Positions 30,680 through 41,191 of a stretch of DNA of 64,000 bases are shown here, piece after piece; position 1 is the stretch's first letter, and every line of letters starts with the position of its first letter. The position numbers and the translations under genes were made by a program. This stretch comes from an uncultured Lachnospiraceae bacterium (GTDB lineage Bacteria > Bacillota > Clostridia > Lachnospirales > Lachnospiraceae): NCBI GenBank assembly GCA_900550475.1, contig URSA01000012.1:14208-78207 (forward strand), in the 5' to 3' direction. The notes beneath the pieces were generated by a model. That model did no database searches and was not told where the DNA came from. It was given only the letters and a program-made list of their open reading frames with translations.

Positions 30680-32602
30680 CTATACACCTGTCTCCAGGAT
30701 TAGTCTGTCGTAAACCTCTGTCAACGTCTGCACCATTTTTGAAGCCAGATTAAAGCTGTTCTGATATTTTACCAGATTCAGCGCTTCCTCATCCTCATCT
30801 ACGCCGGAAATGGAAATCCGCTGGTTGTCAATGCTTCCCGCAATGTTCTTGTAGTTGGTGTAGAATGTATTTGCCTTGCCGGCATTCAGCGCTACATCCG
30901 ATAGGATGCACTGCAGAAACTCTCCGGACTTGCAGCCTCTGAAGCTCATCTTTGTCTTATCGCTTATCATGCTCTGGATCTCTGTCAGGATATCATACTG
31001 ATCCACGCCGTCCGAAGCATTCTTCCGGGTTGCCAGAAGATCCGCATCCTCCACCATCGCCGCCAGAACGGTAAAATTCTTTGCCGTCATCTTGTAATAG
31101 CTGTTGTCCGTCACATCAACGGTGAGCGTACCGCCCGTCTGTCTGTCATAGCGGAATGCATCCTCAAACACGTATTGCTCCTTGTCCGTTGCCTTCTTTG
31201 CCGCAAACAGATCATTGCCCGCGTTTCCGTATGCGTCATAGCCGCTGCATAATATGTCGTTGAACTTCTGGGAGAAGGTTCTCACCCACTCGTTCATCTG
31301 CTTCATGTAGTACGGGATTCCCTGATAATCAATGCTGTTGCCTACCGTTGCCACCTTGCCCACTCTGTCATTTGTCAGGTTCCTGTCGTTCAGCGTATTG
31401 TCCGAGAGTACAAAGGTGTAGGAATAGGTGGGATTTCCCGCCGCGTCATAGCTGCAGGTGTAGGACCATGAATCATAGTAAAACTCCTGATTGCCCAGAG
31501 TGATCAAGCCGCCGCTGTCGGAAAGATTACACTTGTTCAGATCCTTCAGGTGATCCTCCGAAACCTCGATCGTCACCGTATCGTGGGGCTTCATATTGCC
31601 GTCTCTGTCCGCAACATCCTTGCGTCCCGTGGCTGTGATCGTGCCGTTGAAGATCTCGGCATTGTTGCCGTCACGCATCTCCACCAGTCCCTGCAGGGAG
31701 CCGCCCAGCGTCTTGTCGTAGATGTTGAACTGCTCGCCGTCCTTCCAGTAGATATCGTACAAGCCGTCTATATCCGTCTGGTTCACCTTCTGATAGCCGG
31801 TCCGCGCCACGCACTCAAGCTGCTTGTAATCGCTGGTATCAATCAGAAGCTGTCCGCCGCCGATCCTGACCAAAAAGCGGTAGGCACCGGTCTCCCTGTC
31901 CGGGTTGTTGGCGTCGGTAATGGGGATTTCCTGTGTCTCGATATCTACAATGTTGGAGAGCTGGTCAAGCAGCACCGTTCTGCGGTCGCGCAGCTCGTTT
32001 GCCTTGCTGCCGGTCAGCTCGATCACATTGATCTGCTTGTTCAGGGAAGCGATCTCACCTGCTAAGGAATTGATCTCATCCACCTTCAGCTTCAACTCCT
32101 GATTGGCATCCTTCTGCACTTTTTCCAGATTGCCAACCATGCTTCTGAAATACTCTGTCAGGTTTCCTGCATAGCCGATAAACTGTGCTTTCGTCGTCTT
32201 GTCGCTGGCAGCCTTCAGCACCGCCTGCAGGCCTGTCACGGAAAACTGGTCAAAGATCGTCTTGAACCCGGTGGTCTTTCCGTCGTCGGAAAAATAGGTT
32301 TCCAGCTGCTGCATATAATACTGCTTGATGCTGTACTCGCCCATATTGGTGTTGGCATCCCAGTATTTGGTGTCATAGAACTCGTTGCGCACACGCTCTA
32401 TGGCGATGGTGTCCACGCCGGCACCGGCGCAGCCGTAGGTCTGGAACACGCGCAGCGCATCGCTTGCCTGCTGCACCACCTGCTGCCTGCTGTACCCCTT
32501 CGTCTGCACATTGGAAATGTTGTTTGAGGTGGTATTCAGGGCTGCATTTGATGCAAGGAGTCCTTTATATGCGGTATTTAATCCAAAAAATTGTGAGGGC
32601 AT
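30680..32602 (-). CDS. flgK: Flagellar hook-associated protein FlgK, copy 2
   Basis: The 640-residue protein starts FFGLNTAYKGLLASNAALNT with NISNVQTKGYSRQQVVQQ, the flagellar rod/hook N-terminal motif, and ends with SGVDEDEEALNLVKYQNSF and VQTLTEVYDRLI, the FlgK C-terminal helix. A middle insertion of about 250 residues carries beta-rich outer domains. It is the second of two neighbouring flgK-type genes, 18 bp apart; it retains all terminal motifs and so appears functional. Confidence 0.92.
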   Translation of the reverse strand: MPSQFFGLNTAYKGLLASNAALNTTSNNISNVQTKGYSRQQVVQQASDALRVFQTYGCAGAGVDTIAIERVRNEFYDTKYWDANTNMGEYSIKQYYMQQLETYFSDDGKTTGFKTIFDQFSVTGLQAVLKAASDKTTKAQFIGYAGNLTEYFRSMVGNLEKVQKDANQELKLKVDEINSLAGEIASLNKQINVIELTGSKANELRDRRTVLLDQLSNIVDIETQEIPITDANNPDRETGAYRFLVRIGGGQLLIDTSDYKQLECVARTGYQKVNQTDIDGLYDIYWKDGEQFNIYDKTLGGSLQGLVEMRDGNNAEIFNGTITATGRKDVADRDGNMKPHDTVTIEVSEDHLKDLNKCNLSDSGGLITLGNQEFYYDSWSYTCSYDAAGNPTYSYTFVLSDNTLNDRNLTNDRVGKVATVGNSIDYQGIPYYMKQMNEWVRTFSQKFNDILCSGYDAYGNAGNDLFAAKKATDKEQYVFEDAFRYDRQTGGTLTVDVTDNSYYKMTAKNFTVLAAMVEDADLLATRKNASDGVDQYDILTEIQSMISDKTKMSFRGCKSGEFLQCILSDVALNAGKANTFYTNYKNIAGSIDNQRISISGVDEDEEALNLVKYQNSFNLASKMVQTLTEVYDRLILETGV

Positions 32603-32620
32603 TTCTCTTCCTCCCCGTTA

Positions 32621-34279
32621 CTAGATTGCCAGCGTATTGATGACATGCTCCAGCATTTCACTGATCACGTTGATGTATCTGCTGGCGGCGTTATATGCAT
32701 TCTGGAATTTGATCATGTTGGAAAGCTCCTCATCGGAGGAAACTCCGATGATCTGCTCCCTTGCGCTGAATGTCGCTTCCACGGTCGCTTCCTGATTTTC
32801 GTATATGCTTCTGAATACGGATCCGCTGTTTGCCACCTGGGAAACCAGATCGGAGTAGTAATCCACAAACGTGGTCTTTTTCTGCACGTTCGGATTCAGG
32901 TGGTATGCCTCCTCCGTGAATGCGCTCTTCAAGGCTTCCGCCGTATCGTAATCCGCTTTTCCGTCCGCCAGCTTGAATCCCAGCATGGAAGGCTCCTGCA
33001 GCAGATTGTTGTTTATCTTCAGATTACCCAAGGTATACATGGTGTCCGTATTGTCGTAGTCCTCCTCCATGTATTTCCATGTGGTATTTCCCGCCGCATC
33101 CGTCTGCTTTGTCCACCCGTCGGAGGTCACCTTCTTGAACAGCTGTATCGGAGAGCCGTCCTTGTCACAGAGGTATCCGTGCTCCGCGTCGCTGGCATTC
33201 GACAGAACCTCATTGATCTTCGTCGCCACATTGTGGATCAGCTGGTCAAACTCCGCCTGCATGTTCATAATGATGGACTGGGAGATACTGTCGTAATCCT
33301 TCTCGATATCGGAGTAGTTTGCGCGGTGGTCGCCTCTTGCCAGAAGGATTGCCTTCAGACCGCCGATATCCGTATCCATGGTGGAGGAAACGGTCTGATC
33401 CAGATCAAACACCTTGGCATGGGTGATATCGTAGCTTCTTGTTCCGTCCGCCATGACGGTGTACTCCGCGTTCTGCGGCCAGAACGGCGTATAGAAGCCT
33501 GTTGTGGCGTCGGTCTGGAGCCCGATCTCGTAACACATGCCGCCCTTTACGAAATCCGTTCCCTCTATCTGTACGGTGATGTTCCCGTAATAATCTTCGC
33601 TGTAATTCATTTTGCAGAGCTTGCCCAGCTCATCCAGAATCTGGTTGCGGGTATCCCGAAGGTCGTTCGCGTGCTCAATGCCCGCCGCCTCTATTCTCTG
33701 GATCTGCTTGTTCAGCTCAAGGATCTGATTTCCGTATTTGTTGATGGTGGTCACATTTTCCTTCACCTTCCGGTTCAGGCTGTCCTGATAATCCTTGAGA
33801 TCATCCGCCACCGCGCCCGCACGATCCAGAAACTCTGAAGCTCTCTGCACCAGAAGTCCCTGCGTCACGGAGCTGGACGGATCCTTTGCAAGCTCCTGCA
33901 CCGCCGTCCACAAGTTGGTCAGAGAGGTCTGGAAATCCTCGCCGTTCATTTCGCCGAGAATGGTCTCCACCTGCTCCATGGTTTCCGTGGACACTTCATA
34001 AAACATACTGCGGCCGGATTCCTTGCGGTATGTCTTATCCAGAAAATAGTCTCTTACTTGTCTGACTGCGGAAAAATTTACCCCAAGACCATACTGCTGA
34101 TTAGACACAGCTCTGGGGTTTTTAGACACCGTGATATAGCTCCTGGAGCCGAGTAACGGCTGCTGCCTCGTATATCCCTTGGTATCGATATTGGTTAGAT
34201 TGTGCGCCGTAGAGTTCAGTACATTCTGTCCTGTCTGCAAGCCGGACACACCGATATATAAACTTCCCATCAGTGGCAT
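32621..34279 (-). CDS. flgK: Flagellar hook-associated protein FlgK, copy 1
   Basis: The 552-residue protein starts LMGSLYIGVSGLQTGQNVLN followed by TAHNLTNIDTKGYTRQQ, and ends with IGVSSDEELSNMIKFQNAYN and the helix YINVISEMLEHVINTL. These are the FlgK terminal signatures. It is shorter and clearly diverged from the copy directly downstream. GAGGTG precedes the ATG at 34279. Two FlgK paralogues in tandem suggest a hook-filament junction built from two different subunits, or a specialised one; which of them is essential cannot be told from sequence. Confidence 0.92.
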   Translation of the reverse strand: MPLMGSLYIGVSGLQTGQNVLNSTAHNLTNIDTKGYTRQQPLLGSRSYITVSKNPRAVSNQQYGLGVNFSAVRQVRDYFLDKTYRKESGRSMFYEVSTETMEQVETILGEMNGEDFQTSLTNLWTAVQELAKDPSSSVTQGLLVQRASEFLDRAGAVADDLKDYQDSLNRKVKENVTTINKYGNQILELNKQIQRIEAAGIEHANDLRDTRNQILDELGKLCKMNYSEDYYGNITVQIEGTDFVKGGMCYEIGLQTDATTGFYTPFWPQNAEYTVMADGTRSYDITHAKVFDLDQTVSSTMDTDIGGLKAILLARGDHRANYSDIEKDYDSISQSIIMNMQAEFDQLIHNVATKINEVLSNASDAEHGYLCDKDGSPIQLFKKVTSDGWTKQTDAAGNTTWKYMEEDYDNTDTMYTLGNLKINNNLLQEPSMLGFKLADGKADYDTAEALKSAFTEEAYHLNPNVQKKTTFVDYYSDLVSQVANSGSVFRSIYENQEATVEATFSAREQIIGVSSDEELSNMIKFQNAYNAASRYINVISEMLEHVINTLAI

Positions 34280-34318
34280 ATTATCACCTCGTTATGCACG
34301 GTCTCCCCGTGTCCCGGA

Positions 34319-34837
34319 TTAGCTTTTCGCGTCAAAGCCGCCTCTCTCCGCTCCCATTGTCTCGCCTGCGCTGTACGCACCGCGATTGTAATTGGCAGTT
34401 TCCGGCGCTGCTTTCATCGCCTGGAGCAGATTCAGGTCAAACTCCACCATCTCCAGAGAATTGGCGATCAATTCCCTGTTCTGCTCGTTGACCCTCTGCG
34501 TGCTGTGCACCACATCCCTTAACTTGTCATGCACCTGTGCAAGTCTGCCGCTCTCCTGCGGTCTGCTCTCCAGCATTTTGATCAGGTTCGCCAGCTTCAA
34601 TGTCTCAACATCCATGTTCATAACGTTGGCAATATCCTTGACCACCTCGCTTCTTCTGCTCTCAAGGTGATGAAGTCTGCCCACTGCATCTTGTTCCTCA
34701 TCCGTGATTTGCTGTAACGCCTGCAGATCTCCGGCCACGATCACCGGAGTCTTTTTCATTGATAATCCCAGCAGCTCTTCATAAACTGCAGTTTCCTGTT
34801 GTAATACGTCAATCAGGTTTTCTATCAAGCTTGCCAC
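34319..34837 (-). CDS. flgN: Flagellar chaperone FlgN
   Basis: A 172-residue helical protein (LIENLIDVLQQETAVYEELL, then DLQALQQITDEEQDAVGRLH and the C-terminal segment LRDVVHSTQRVNEQNRELI). This matches FlgN, the export chaperone of FlgK and FlgL, and lies between flgM and the flgK genes as in other Firmicutes. The final 30 residues are Gly/Ala-rich and not part of the usual domain. Confidence 0.88.
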   Translation of the reverse strand: MASLIENLIDVLQQETAVYEELLGLSMKKTPVIVAGDLQALQQITDEEQDAVGRLHHLESRRSEVVKDIANVMNMDVETLKLANLIKMLESRPQESGRLAQVHDKLRDVVHSTQRVNEQNRELIANSLEMVEFDLNLLQAMKAAPETANYNRGAYSAGETMGAERGGFDAKS

Positions 34838-34842
34838 CGGGA

Positions 34843-35118
34843 TTACCTCATTTCTTCATACTTCTTCATCAGTTTGTCAGCAAAGCTGTCCACGCTCACC
34901 TCGTAAGTCCCCGCATCCATGCTCGCCTTGATAGGAGCCGTTACGTCTTCCCTGACATCAGGAGCCGCAGCAACCGCAGCCTTCACGGTCTGGAAATCCT
35001 TTCCCATGCTGCTGATCTGTACCTGATCCTTGAGCCCCGCTCCCGCCGTGCGCTTTACCTGTCCCGGCTTTCTGGTGTTGTAGAGCTGCTGTACCTGATT
35101 ATATGCTTCGATACGCAT
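34843..35118 (-). CDS. flgM: Anti-sigma factor FlgM
   Basis: A 91-residue protein that starts MRIEAYNQVQQLYN and ends YEVSVDSFADKLMKKYEEMR; the C-terminal half is the SigD-binding helix region (ASMDAGTYEVSVDSFADKLM). FlgM holds sigma-D inactive until the hook is complete. The ATG at 35118 follows AGGAGG; longer forms lack homology. It heads the late flagellar operon, itself behind a SigD promoter, which gives the usual feedback loop. Confidence 0.92.
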   Translation of the reverse strand: MRIEAYNQVQQLYNTRKPGQVKRTAGAGLKDQVQISSMGKDFQTVKAAVAAAPDVREDVTAPIKASMDAGTYEVSVDSFADKLMKKYEEMR

Positions 35119-35162
35119 ACTGACTCCTCCTTTCCTTTTTGCTTTTTTCTGTATCACTATAT

Positions 35163-35189
35163 ATATCGTTAAAAAAGAGATGAACTTTA
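35163..35189 (-). promoter_or_regulatory. SigD promoter of the flgM operon
   Basis: TAAA (35186-35189), 16 bp, ACGATAT (35163-35169) on the minus strand. The spacing equals that of the flagellin promoter. The -35 lies in the loop of the preceding terminator hairpin and the spacer contains its T-run. Confidence 0.75.
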
Positions 35190-35200
35190 GTGTTCATCTC
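35171..35200 (-). terminator. Terminator of the LURP-one-like gene
   Basis: On the minus strand GAGATGAAC and GTTCATCTC form a perfect 9-bp stem with a 6-nt loop, followed by TTTTTT, 18 bp after the stop codon at 35218. Confidence 0.85.
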
Positions 35201-35217
35201 AATTTTTTATCAGATAT

Positions 35218-35694
35218 TCAGCAATTCCCGTCCGGGCAGTTGGCGGCATCGATGGCTATGGCAAGCATCAGCGCCATCACCTCGTCCGCAGGATTCTGGA
35301 TGTCGATCACATAGGTGTCCCCCCAGTGAAACGGTTGCTTTGAGATGTGTACCACCTCGCTGCACCCTGCGTAGACCTCATACTCCCACGCAAGGAAATC
35401 CCCCTCGCAGTGCCACCCGTTATAATCGATCTCGTAGGTGGGTTTGAAGATGGAAAATTGTTTTCGGACAGTCCCGACCATGACCCCGTCGACCTCAATG
35501 TCAAAGGTTGGCAGGAAGGTAAACGCATGCTGATGCACGGCGCCGATTTCACGCCCCGATGTGTCCGAGACATGGAGATGGTGCGCCCATGTCAGAAACT
35601 CCGCCTTCACAAAATATTTCTGCTGCTCATATTCATCATACACATCATAGGTGTCCGTCCACGAAAAGACGCGCTGCTTGATCAATAATTTCAT
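35218..35694 (-). CDS. LURP-one-related family protein
   Basis: The 158-residue protein (start MKLLIKQRVFSWTDTYDVYD) has the beta-rich pattern of LURP-one/Tubby-like domains: YFVKAEFLTWAHHLHVSD, then REIGAVHQHAFTFLPTFDI and GTVRKQFSIFKPTYEIDY. Such proteins are found in bacteria, plants and as scramblase relatives; the bacterial function is not established. I take the ATG at 35694, where homology begins. It is monocistronic, with its own terminator containing the flgM promoter. Confidence 0.85.
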   Translation of the reverse strand: MKLLIKQRVFSWTDTYDVYDEYEQQKYFVKAEFLTWAHHLHVSDTSGREIGAVHQHAFTFLPTFDIEVDGVMVGTVRKQFSIFKPTYEIDYNGWHCEGDFLAWEYEVYAGCSEVVHISKQPFHWGDTYVIDIQNPADEVMALMLAIAIDAANCPDGNC

Positions 35695-35890
35695 AACCGG
35701 CCTGATTCCCCGTTCATTTTGTATCCTCTGCACACTCTGTATATCGTGCACACAGTAATTTCATGTTAGAGCATCCTGCTTTTTCTGTCAAGCATTCCCG
35801 ATGCCGGAAAACATACAATTTGGGTATGGCTATTTCCGTGTATTTCCGCTATAATATATGGAAAATAAAAGAAAAAGGAATGGGAAAAAT

Positions 35891-36496
35891 ATGGAAATTG
35901 TATGTTTGGATCTGGAGGGCGTTCTGGTTCCCGAAATCTGGATCGCCTTTGCGGAGGAGACCGGGATCCCGGAGTTAAAGAGAACCACCCGCGACGAGCC
36001 CGATTATGACAAGCTGATGAAGTACCGCATCGGCATTTTAAAGGAACACGGCCTTGGACTGAAGGAGATACAGGAGACGATTGCAAAAATCGATCCCCTT
36101 CCCGGTGCAAGGGAGTTTCTGGACAGGCTGCGGGAGATGACGCAGGTCATCATCTTAAGTGACACCTTCTCCCAGTTTGCGGGACCTCTCATGAAAAAGC
36201 TCGGCTATCCTACCATCTTCTGCAATTCTTTGGTGGTTGCGGGCAATGGGGAAATCACGGACTTCAAAATGCGCTGTGAAAAATCAAAGTACACCACGGT
36301 CAAGGCGCTGCAGTCCATCGGCTACGATACCATTGCAAGCGGCGACAGCCACAATGACCTGGGCATGATTCAGGCAAGCAAGGCAGGCTTCCTGTTCAAG
36401 AGTACCGACGCCATCAAGGCGGAGTACCCGGACATTCCGGCTTATGAGACCTACGACGAGCTTTTTGACGCGATCAAACGTGCCATTCTGGCGTGA
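35891..36496 (+). CDS. thrH: Bifunctional phosphoserine phosphatase/homoserine phosphotransferase
   Basis: The 201-residue HAD-family enzyme has motif I IVCLDLEGVLVPE (DxE variant typical of ThrH), motif II ILSDTFSQF, a basic motif III residue in MRCEKSKYTT and motif IV SGDSHNDLGM. ThrH dephosphorylates phosphoserine and can transfer the phosphate to homoserine, linking serine and threonine synthesis. The ATG at 35891 starts MEIVCLDLEG; upstream codons are not conserved. It lies 10 bp before a discoidin-like gene. Confidence 0.9.
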   Translation: MEIVCLDLEGVLVPEIWIAFAEETGIPELKRTTRDEPDYDKLMKYRIGILKEHGLGLKEIQETIAKIDPLPGAREFLDRLREMTQVIILSDTFSQFAGPLMKKLGYPTIFCNSLVVAGNGEITDFKMRCEKSKYTTVKALQSIGYDTIASGDSHNDLGMIQASKAGFLFKSTDAIKAEYPDIPAYETYDELFDAIKRAILA

Positions 36497-36506
36497 AAGG
36501 AAAAGC

Positions 36507-37289
36507 ATGCTGCTCACAATCAAAATAATGGACAAAGATAACCGGATCCTCTGCGAGACCTCCGGTGAAAATTTTACAGACCTTGTGTGTGAAAGAGAAT
36601 ATGAGGAGGGAGATCGCATCGTCCTTGCCTCCTCCGAGAAAAATACAAGCCTGCGGATTCAGTTGGACGATGCGATGGGTGAAGCGCTGGTCTGCCTGAC
36701 AGGCGAGCTTTCCTATGTGATTCCTTTCGGCGAACAGCGAAACAGCTATTCTCCCAAGGCATTCACCGGATCTACCCACTATCTGTACGCCGAGGCTGCA
36801 CTTCCCGCTTCGTACCGGAATCTTGCCTTGAACCCGTATGATTTTGAGGACGCCGCGGACTGCTATCCCCACGCCTCCGCCAATGTCCACACCCGCGGCG
36901 AGGCTGTCTTTGCTGCCAGAAACGCCATAGACGGTGTGCGTGCCAACCTGTCCCACGGCAACTGGCCGTATGCGTCATGGGGAATCAATATGAGGGATGA
37001 TGCCTGCATTAAGATCGACTTCGGGCGAACCGTGTCCGTCGACAGGATCCTGCTCTACACCCGCTCCGACTTTCCTCATGACAACTGGTGGACGCAGGTA
37101 ACCTTCCATTTTTCGGACGGAAGCACTCTGGAATGTCCTCTGGAGAAAAGCATTGCTCCCCATGTCATTACCTTTCCTTCCAGATCCATTTCCTGGCTGT
37201 CCATGGACCGCCTGATCAAGGCGGAGGATCCCTCCCCCTTTCCGGCGCTTACCCAGATCGAAATATACGGAACGGACGCTCCCGCCTAA
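36507..37289 (+). CDS. Discoidin (F5/8 type C)-like carbohydrate-binding protein
   Basis: A 260-residue protein without a signal peptide. The C-terminal half resembles a galactose-binding jelly-roll: NARNAIDGV-type motif (FAARNAIDGVRANLSHGNWP), GINMRDDACIKIDFGRTVSV, then VDRILLYTRSDFPHDNWW and TQVTFHFSDGSTLECPL. The N-terminal 130 residues are not recognised. It begins 10 bp after thrH and overlaps the end of the convergent DUF362 gene by 4 bp. It may act on or sense sugars in the cytoplasm; no enzyme domain is present. Confidence 0.65.
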   Translation: MLLTIKIMDKDNRILCETSGENFTDLVCEREYEEGDRIVLASSEKNTSLRIQLDDAMGEALVCLTGELSYVIPFGEQRNSYSPKAFTGSTHYLYAEAALPASYRNLALNPYDFEDAADCYPHASANVHTRGEAVFAARNAIDGVRANLSHGNWPYASWGINMRDDACIKIDFGRTVSVDRILLYTRSDFPHDNWWTQVTFHFSDGSTLECPLEKSIAPHVITFPSRSISWLSMDRLIKAEDPSPFPALTQIEIYGTDAPA

Positions 37290-38404
37290 AGCTTGAGCGC
37301 CCGCTTTACTTCAATCGCTTTCATAGGGCACATCTCCTGACAACAGAAACAGGAGATGCAGCCCTTCTTTTTAAATCTGGCTTTTCTTTCTTTTATCTCA
37401 ATCACATGCGCCGGACAGCTCTCCGCACATTTTCCGCAGCCCACGCAGCGCTCCCCATTGAGCCGGGGGTAAGATCGGAACAGTTTTCTCATGACAGCCA
37501 CAAAGGGCTTCTTTAAGAATGTCGGCAGCTTGGAGGAAAAATCCAGCGTCTGCGTGTCCGGTTTTTGAAACGGCGTAAGATCCTCCGGCACGGGATCTCC
37601 CACAAGCGTGATCTCGTCCGGCTTTGCAAGCCCCTGCTCCACCGCCTGTCTGATCATCACGACCTCCATGGGATCCAGCTTCATAAGTCCCGCCGCAAAA
37701 TAATCCTGCGTGTAGAAATCCCTTGCCGCCAGCAAAAGATGCAGCGGATGACAGGTTCCTCCCGTGGGGCCGTTTCCCTCCATGGCGTCAATGGCATCGA
37801 TGACCGTAACCTTGGGCGCTACCGTCTGCGCCAGCTCCAAAAGCATACGGGAAAAGTCCTCGATATCCGGCCACATGTAATGCATCTGCGGTTTCTCCAG
37901 TCCCGGTATGGTGCCGAACAGGTTCTTGATTCCGCCGGAATATCCCGTCATGGAGTGGGTTTTCAGTTTGCAGATGTTGATAATATAATCCGCCTCCACG
38001 ATCGGCGTGATCAGGTGAAAGCTATGGTTGGCAAACCCACTCTCACAGGAAACCGTCCGGGCGGAAAAATCCATGTTGAGTTCGCAGTCCTCCAGCTTGG
38101 ATACGCCGCATACCCTGTAAAGATTTTTCATGTGCTCGGCGTGATACAGTCCGCCGGAGCTCTCCGCCAGCGTGATCTTCGTCACACCGTGCTCCCGCAG
38201 ATAGCGCACCACCGCCTTTATGACCATGGGATGGGTGGTGGCTGCCGCCTCAGGATTTTTCGCCATGACAAAATTCGGTTTCAGAACCACCTTCATATCC
38301 GGACGCAGCTCCTCCTCTACGGAAAGAGCGTCAAGCGCCTTGAAAACTGCCGGAAAGACAAGCTCCTCGCTGTATTCCGAAACCCGGTACAGTGTCTGTA
38401 TCAT
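37286..38404 (-). CDS. DUF362 domain protein with 2[4Fe-4S] ferredoxin domain
   Basis: The 372-residue protein has an N-terminal DUF362 domain (VVLKPNFVMAKNPEAAATTH, KITLAESSGG, and INICKLKTHSMTGYSGGIKN) and a C-terminal pair of iron-sulfur motifs: CVGCGKCAESCP and CISCFCCQEMCP. The two clusters point to electron transfer; the substrate of DUF362 proteins is not established. It follows atpC by 2 bp on the same strand and could be part of the ATP synthase transcript, though no functional link is known. Confidence 0.85.
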   Translation of the reverse strand: MIQTLYRVSEYSEELVFPAVFKALDALSVEEELRPDMKVVLKPNFVMAKNPEAAATTHPMVIKAVVRYLREHGVTKITLAESSGGLYHAEHMKNLYRVCGVSKLEDCELNMDFSARTVSCESGFANHSFHLITPIVEADYIINICKLKTHSMTGYSGGIKNLFGTIPGLEKPQMHYMWPDIEDFSRMLLELAQTVAPKVTVIDAIDAMEGNGPTGGTCHPLHLLLAARDFYTQDYFAAGLMKLDPMEVVMIRQAVEQGLAKPDEITLVGDPVPEDLTPFQKPDTQTLDFSSKLPTFLKKPFVAVMRKLFRSYPRLNGERCVGCGKCAESCPAHVIEIKERKARFKKKGCISCFCCQEMCPMKAIEVKRALKL

Positions 38405-38406
38405 AT

Positions 38407-38820
38407 CTACCTCGTAAACTTCTCCGTTTCCCTGATTCGAGCCAGTGCCCTCGCCATGGCGGCTCTGGTCAAATGGTACTCCTGTATGCTCTGTTTCTGC
38501 TGCAATCGTTCCTCTGCCCGCTCCAACGCCTTTCTTGCCCGGTCGGCATCAATATCCTCCGGGCGCTCCACCGTATCCGACAGAAGCAGGACACGGTTAT
38601 TGGCAATCTGGCAGAAGCCCTGTCCCACAACGGCGTACCGCCATTCACCGCCTTCCTTCACCCGGAATCTCGCCTCCCCGGACACCACCGCCACCATCAT
38701 TTCCTCATGGTGTGCCATAACGGCAAACTCCCCGTCCGGCGCCGGTATGATCAGGCTGTTGCAGGGTCCCTCGTAAAAGATCCCGTTACCGGATATCATT
38801 TCCAAATGAAAATCTGACAT
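38407..38820 (-). CDS. atpC: ATP synthase F1 epsilon subunit
   Basis: The 137-residue subunit has the N-terminal beta-sandwich (MISGNGIFYEGPCNSLIIPA and GEFAVMAHHEEMMVAV) and a two-helix C-terminus (RARKALERAEERLQQKQSIQ) that can inhibit ATP hydrolysis. It is the last atp gene, 41 bp after atpD, and is followed by the DUF362 gene. Confidence 0.92.
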   Translation of the reverse strand: MSDFHLEMISGNGIFYEGPCNSLIIPAPDGEFAVMAHHEEMMVAVVSGEARFRVKEGGEWRYAVVGQGFCQIANNRVLLLSDTVERPEDIDADRARKALERAEERLQQKQSIQEYHLTRAAMARALARIRETEKFTR

Positions 38821-38861
38821 CTGCGTTCCCGCCTTTCCGTCCTGCGCAAAGCGTCACCCAC

Positions 38862-41190
<2,329 letters not shown>

Positions 41191-41191
41191 A

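Noticed and set aside
37286..38404. DUF362-ferredoxin gene as an extra ATP synthase subunit
   Set aside because: It follows atpC by 2 bp, but no family knowledge links it to F1Fo; proximity alone is not enough.
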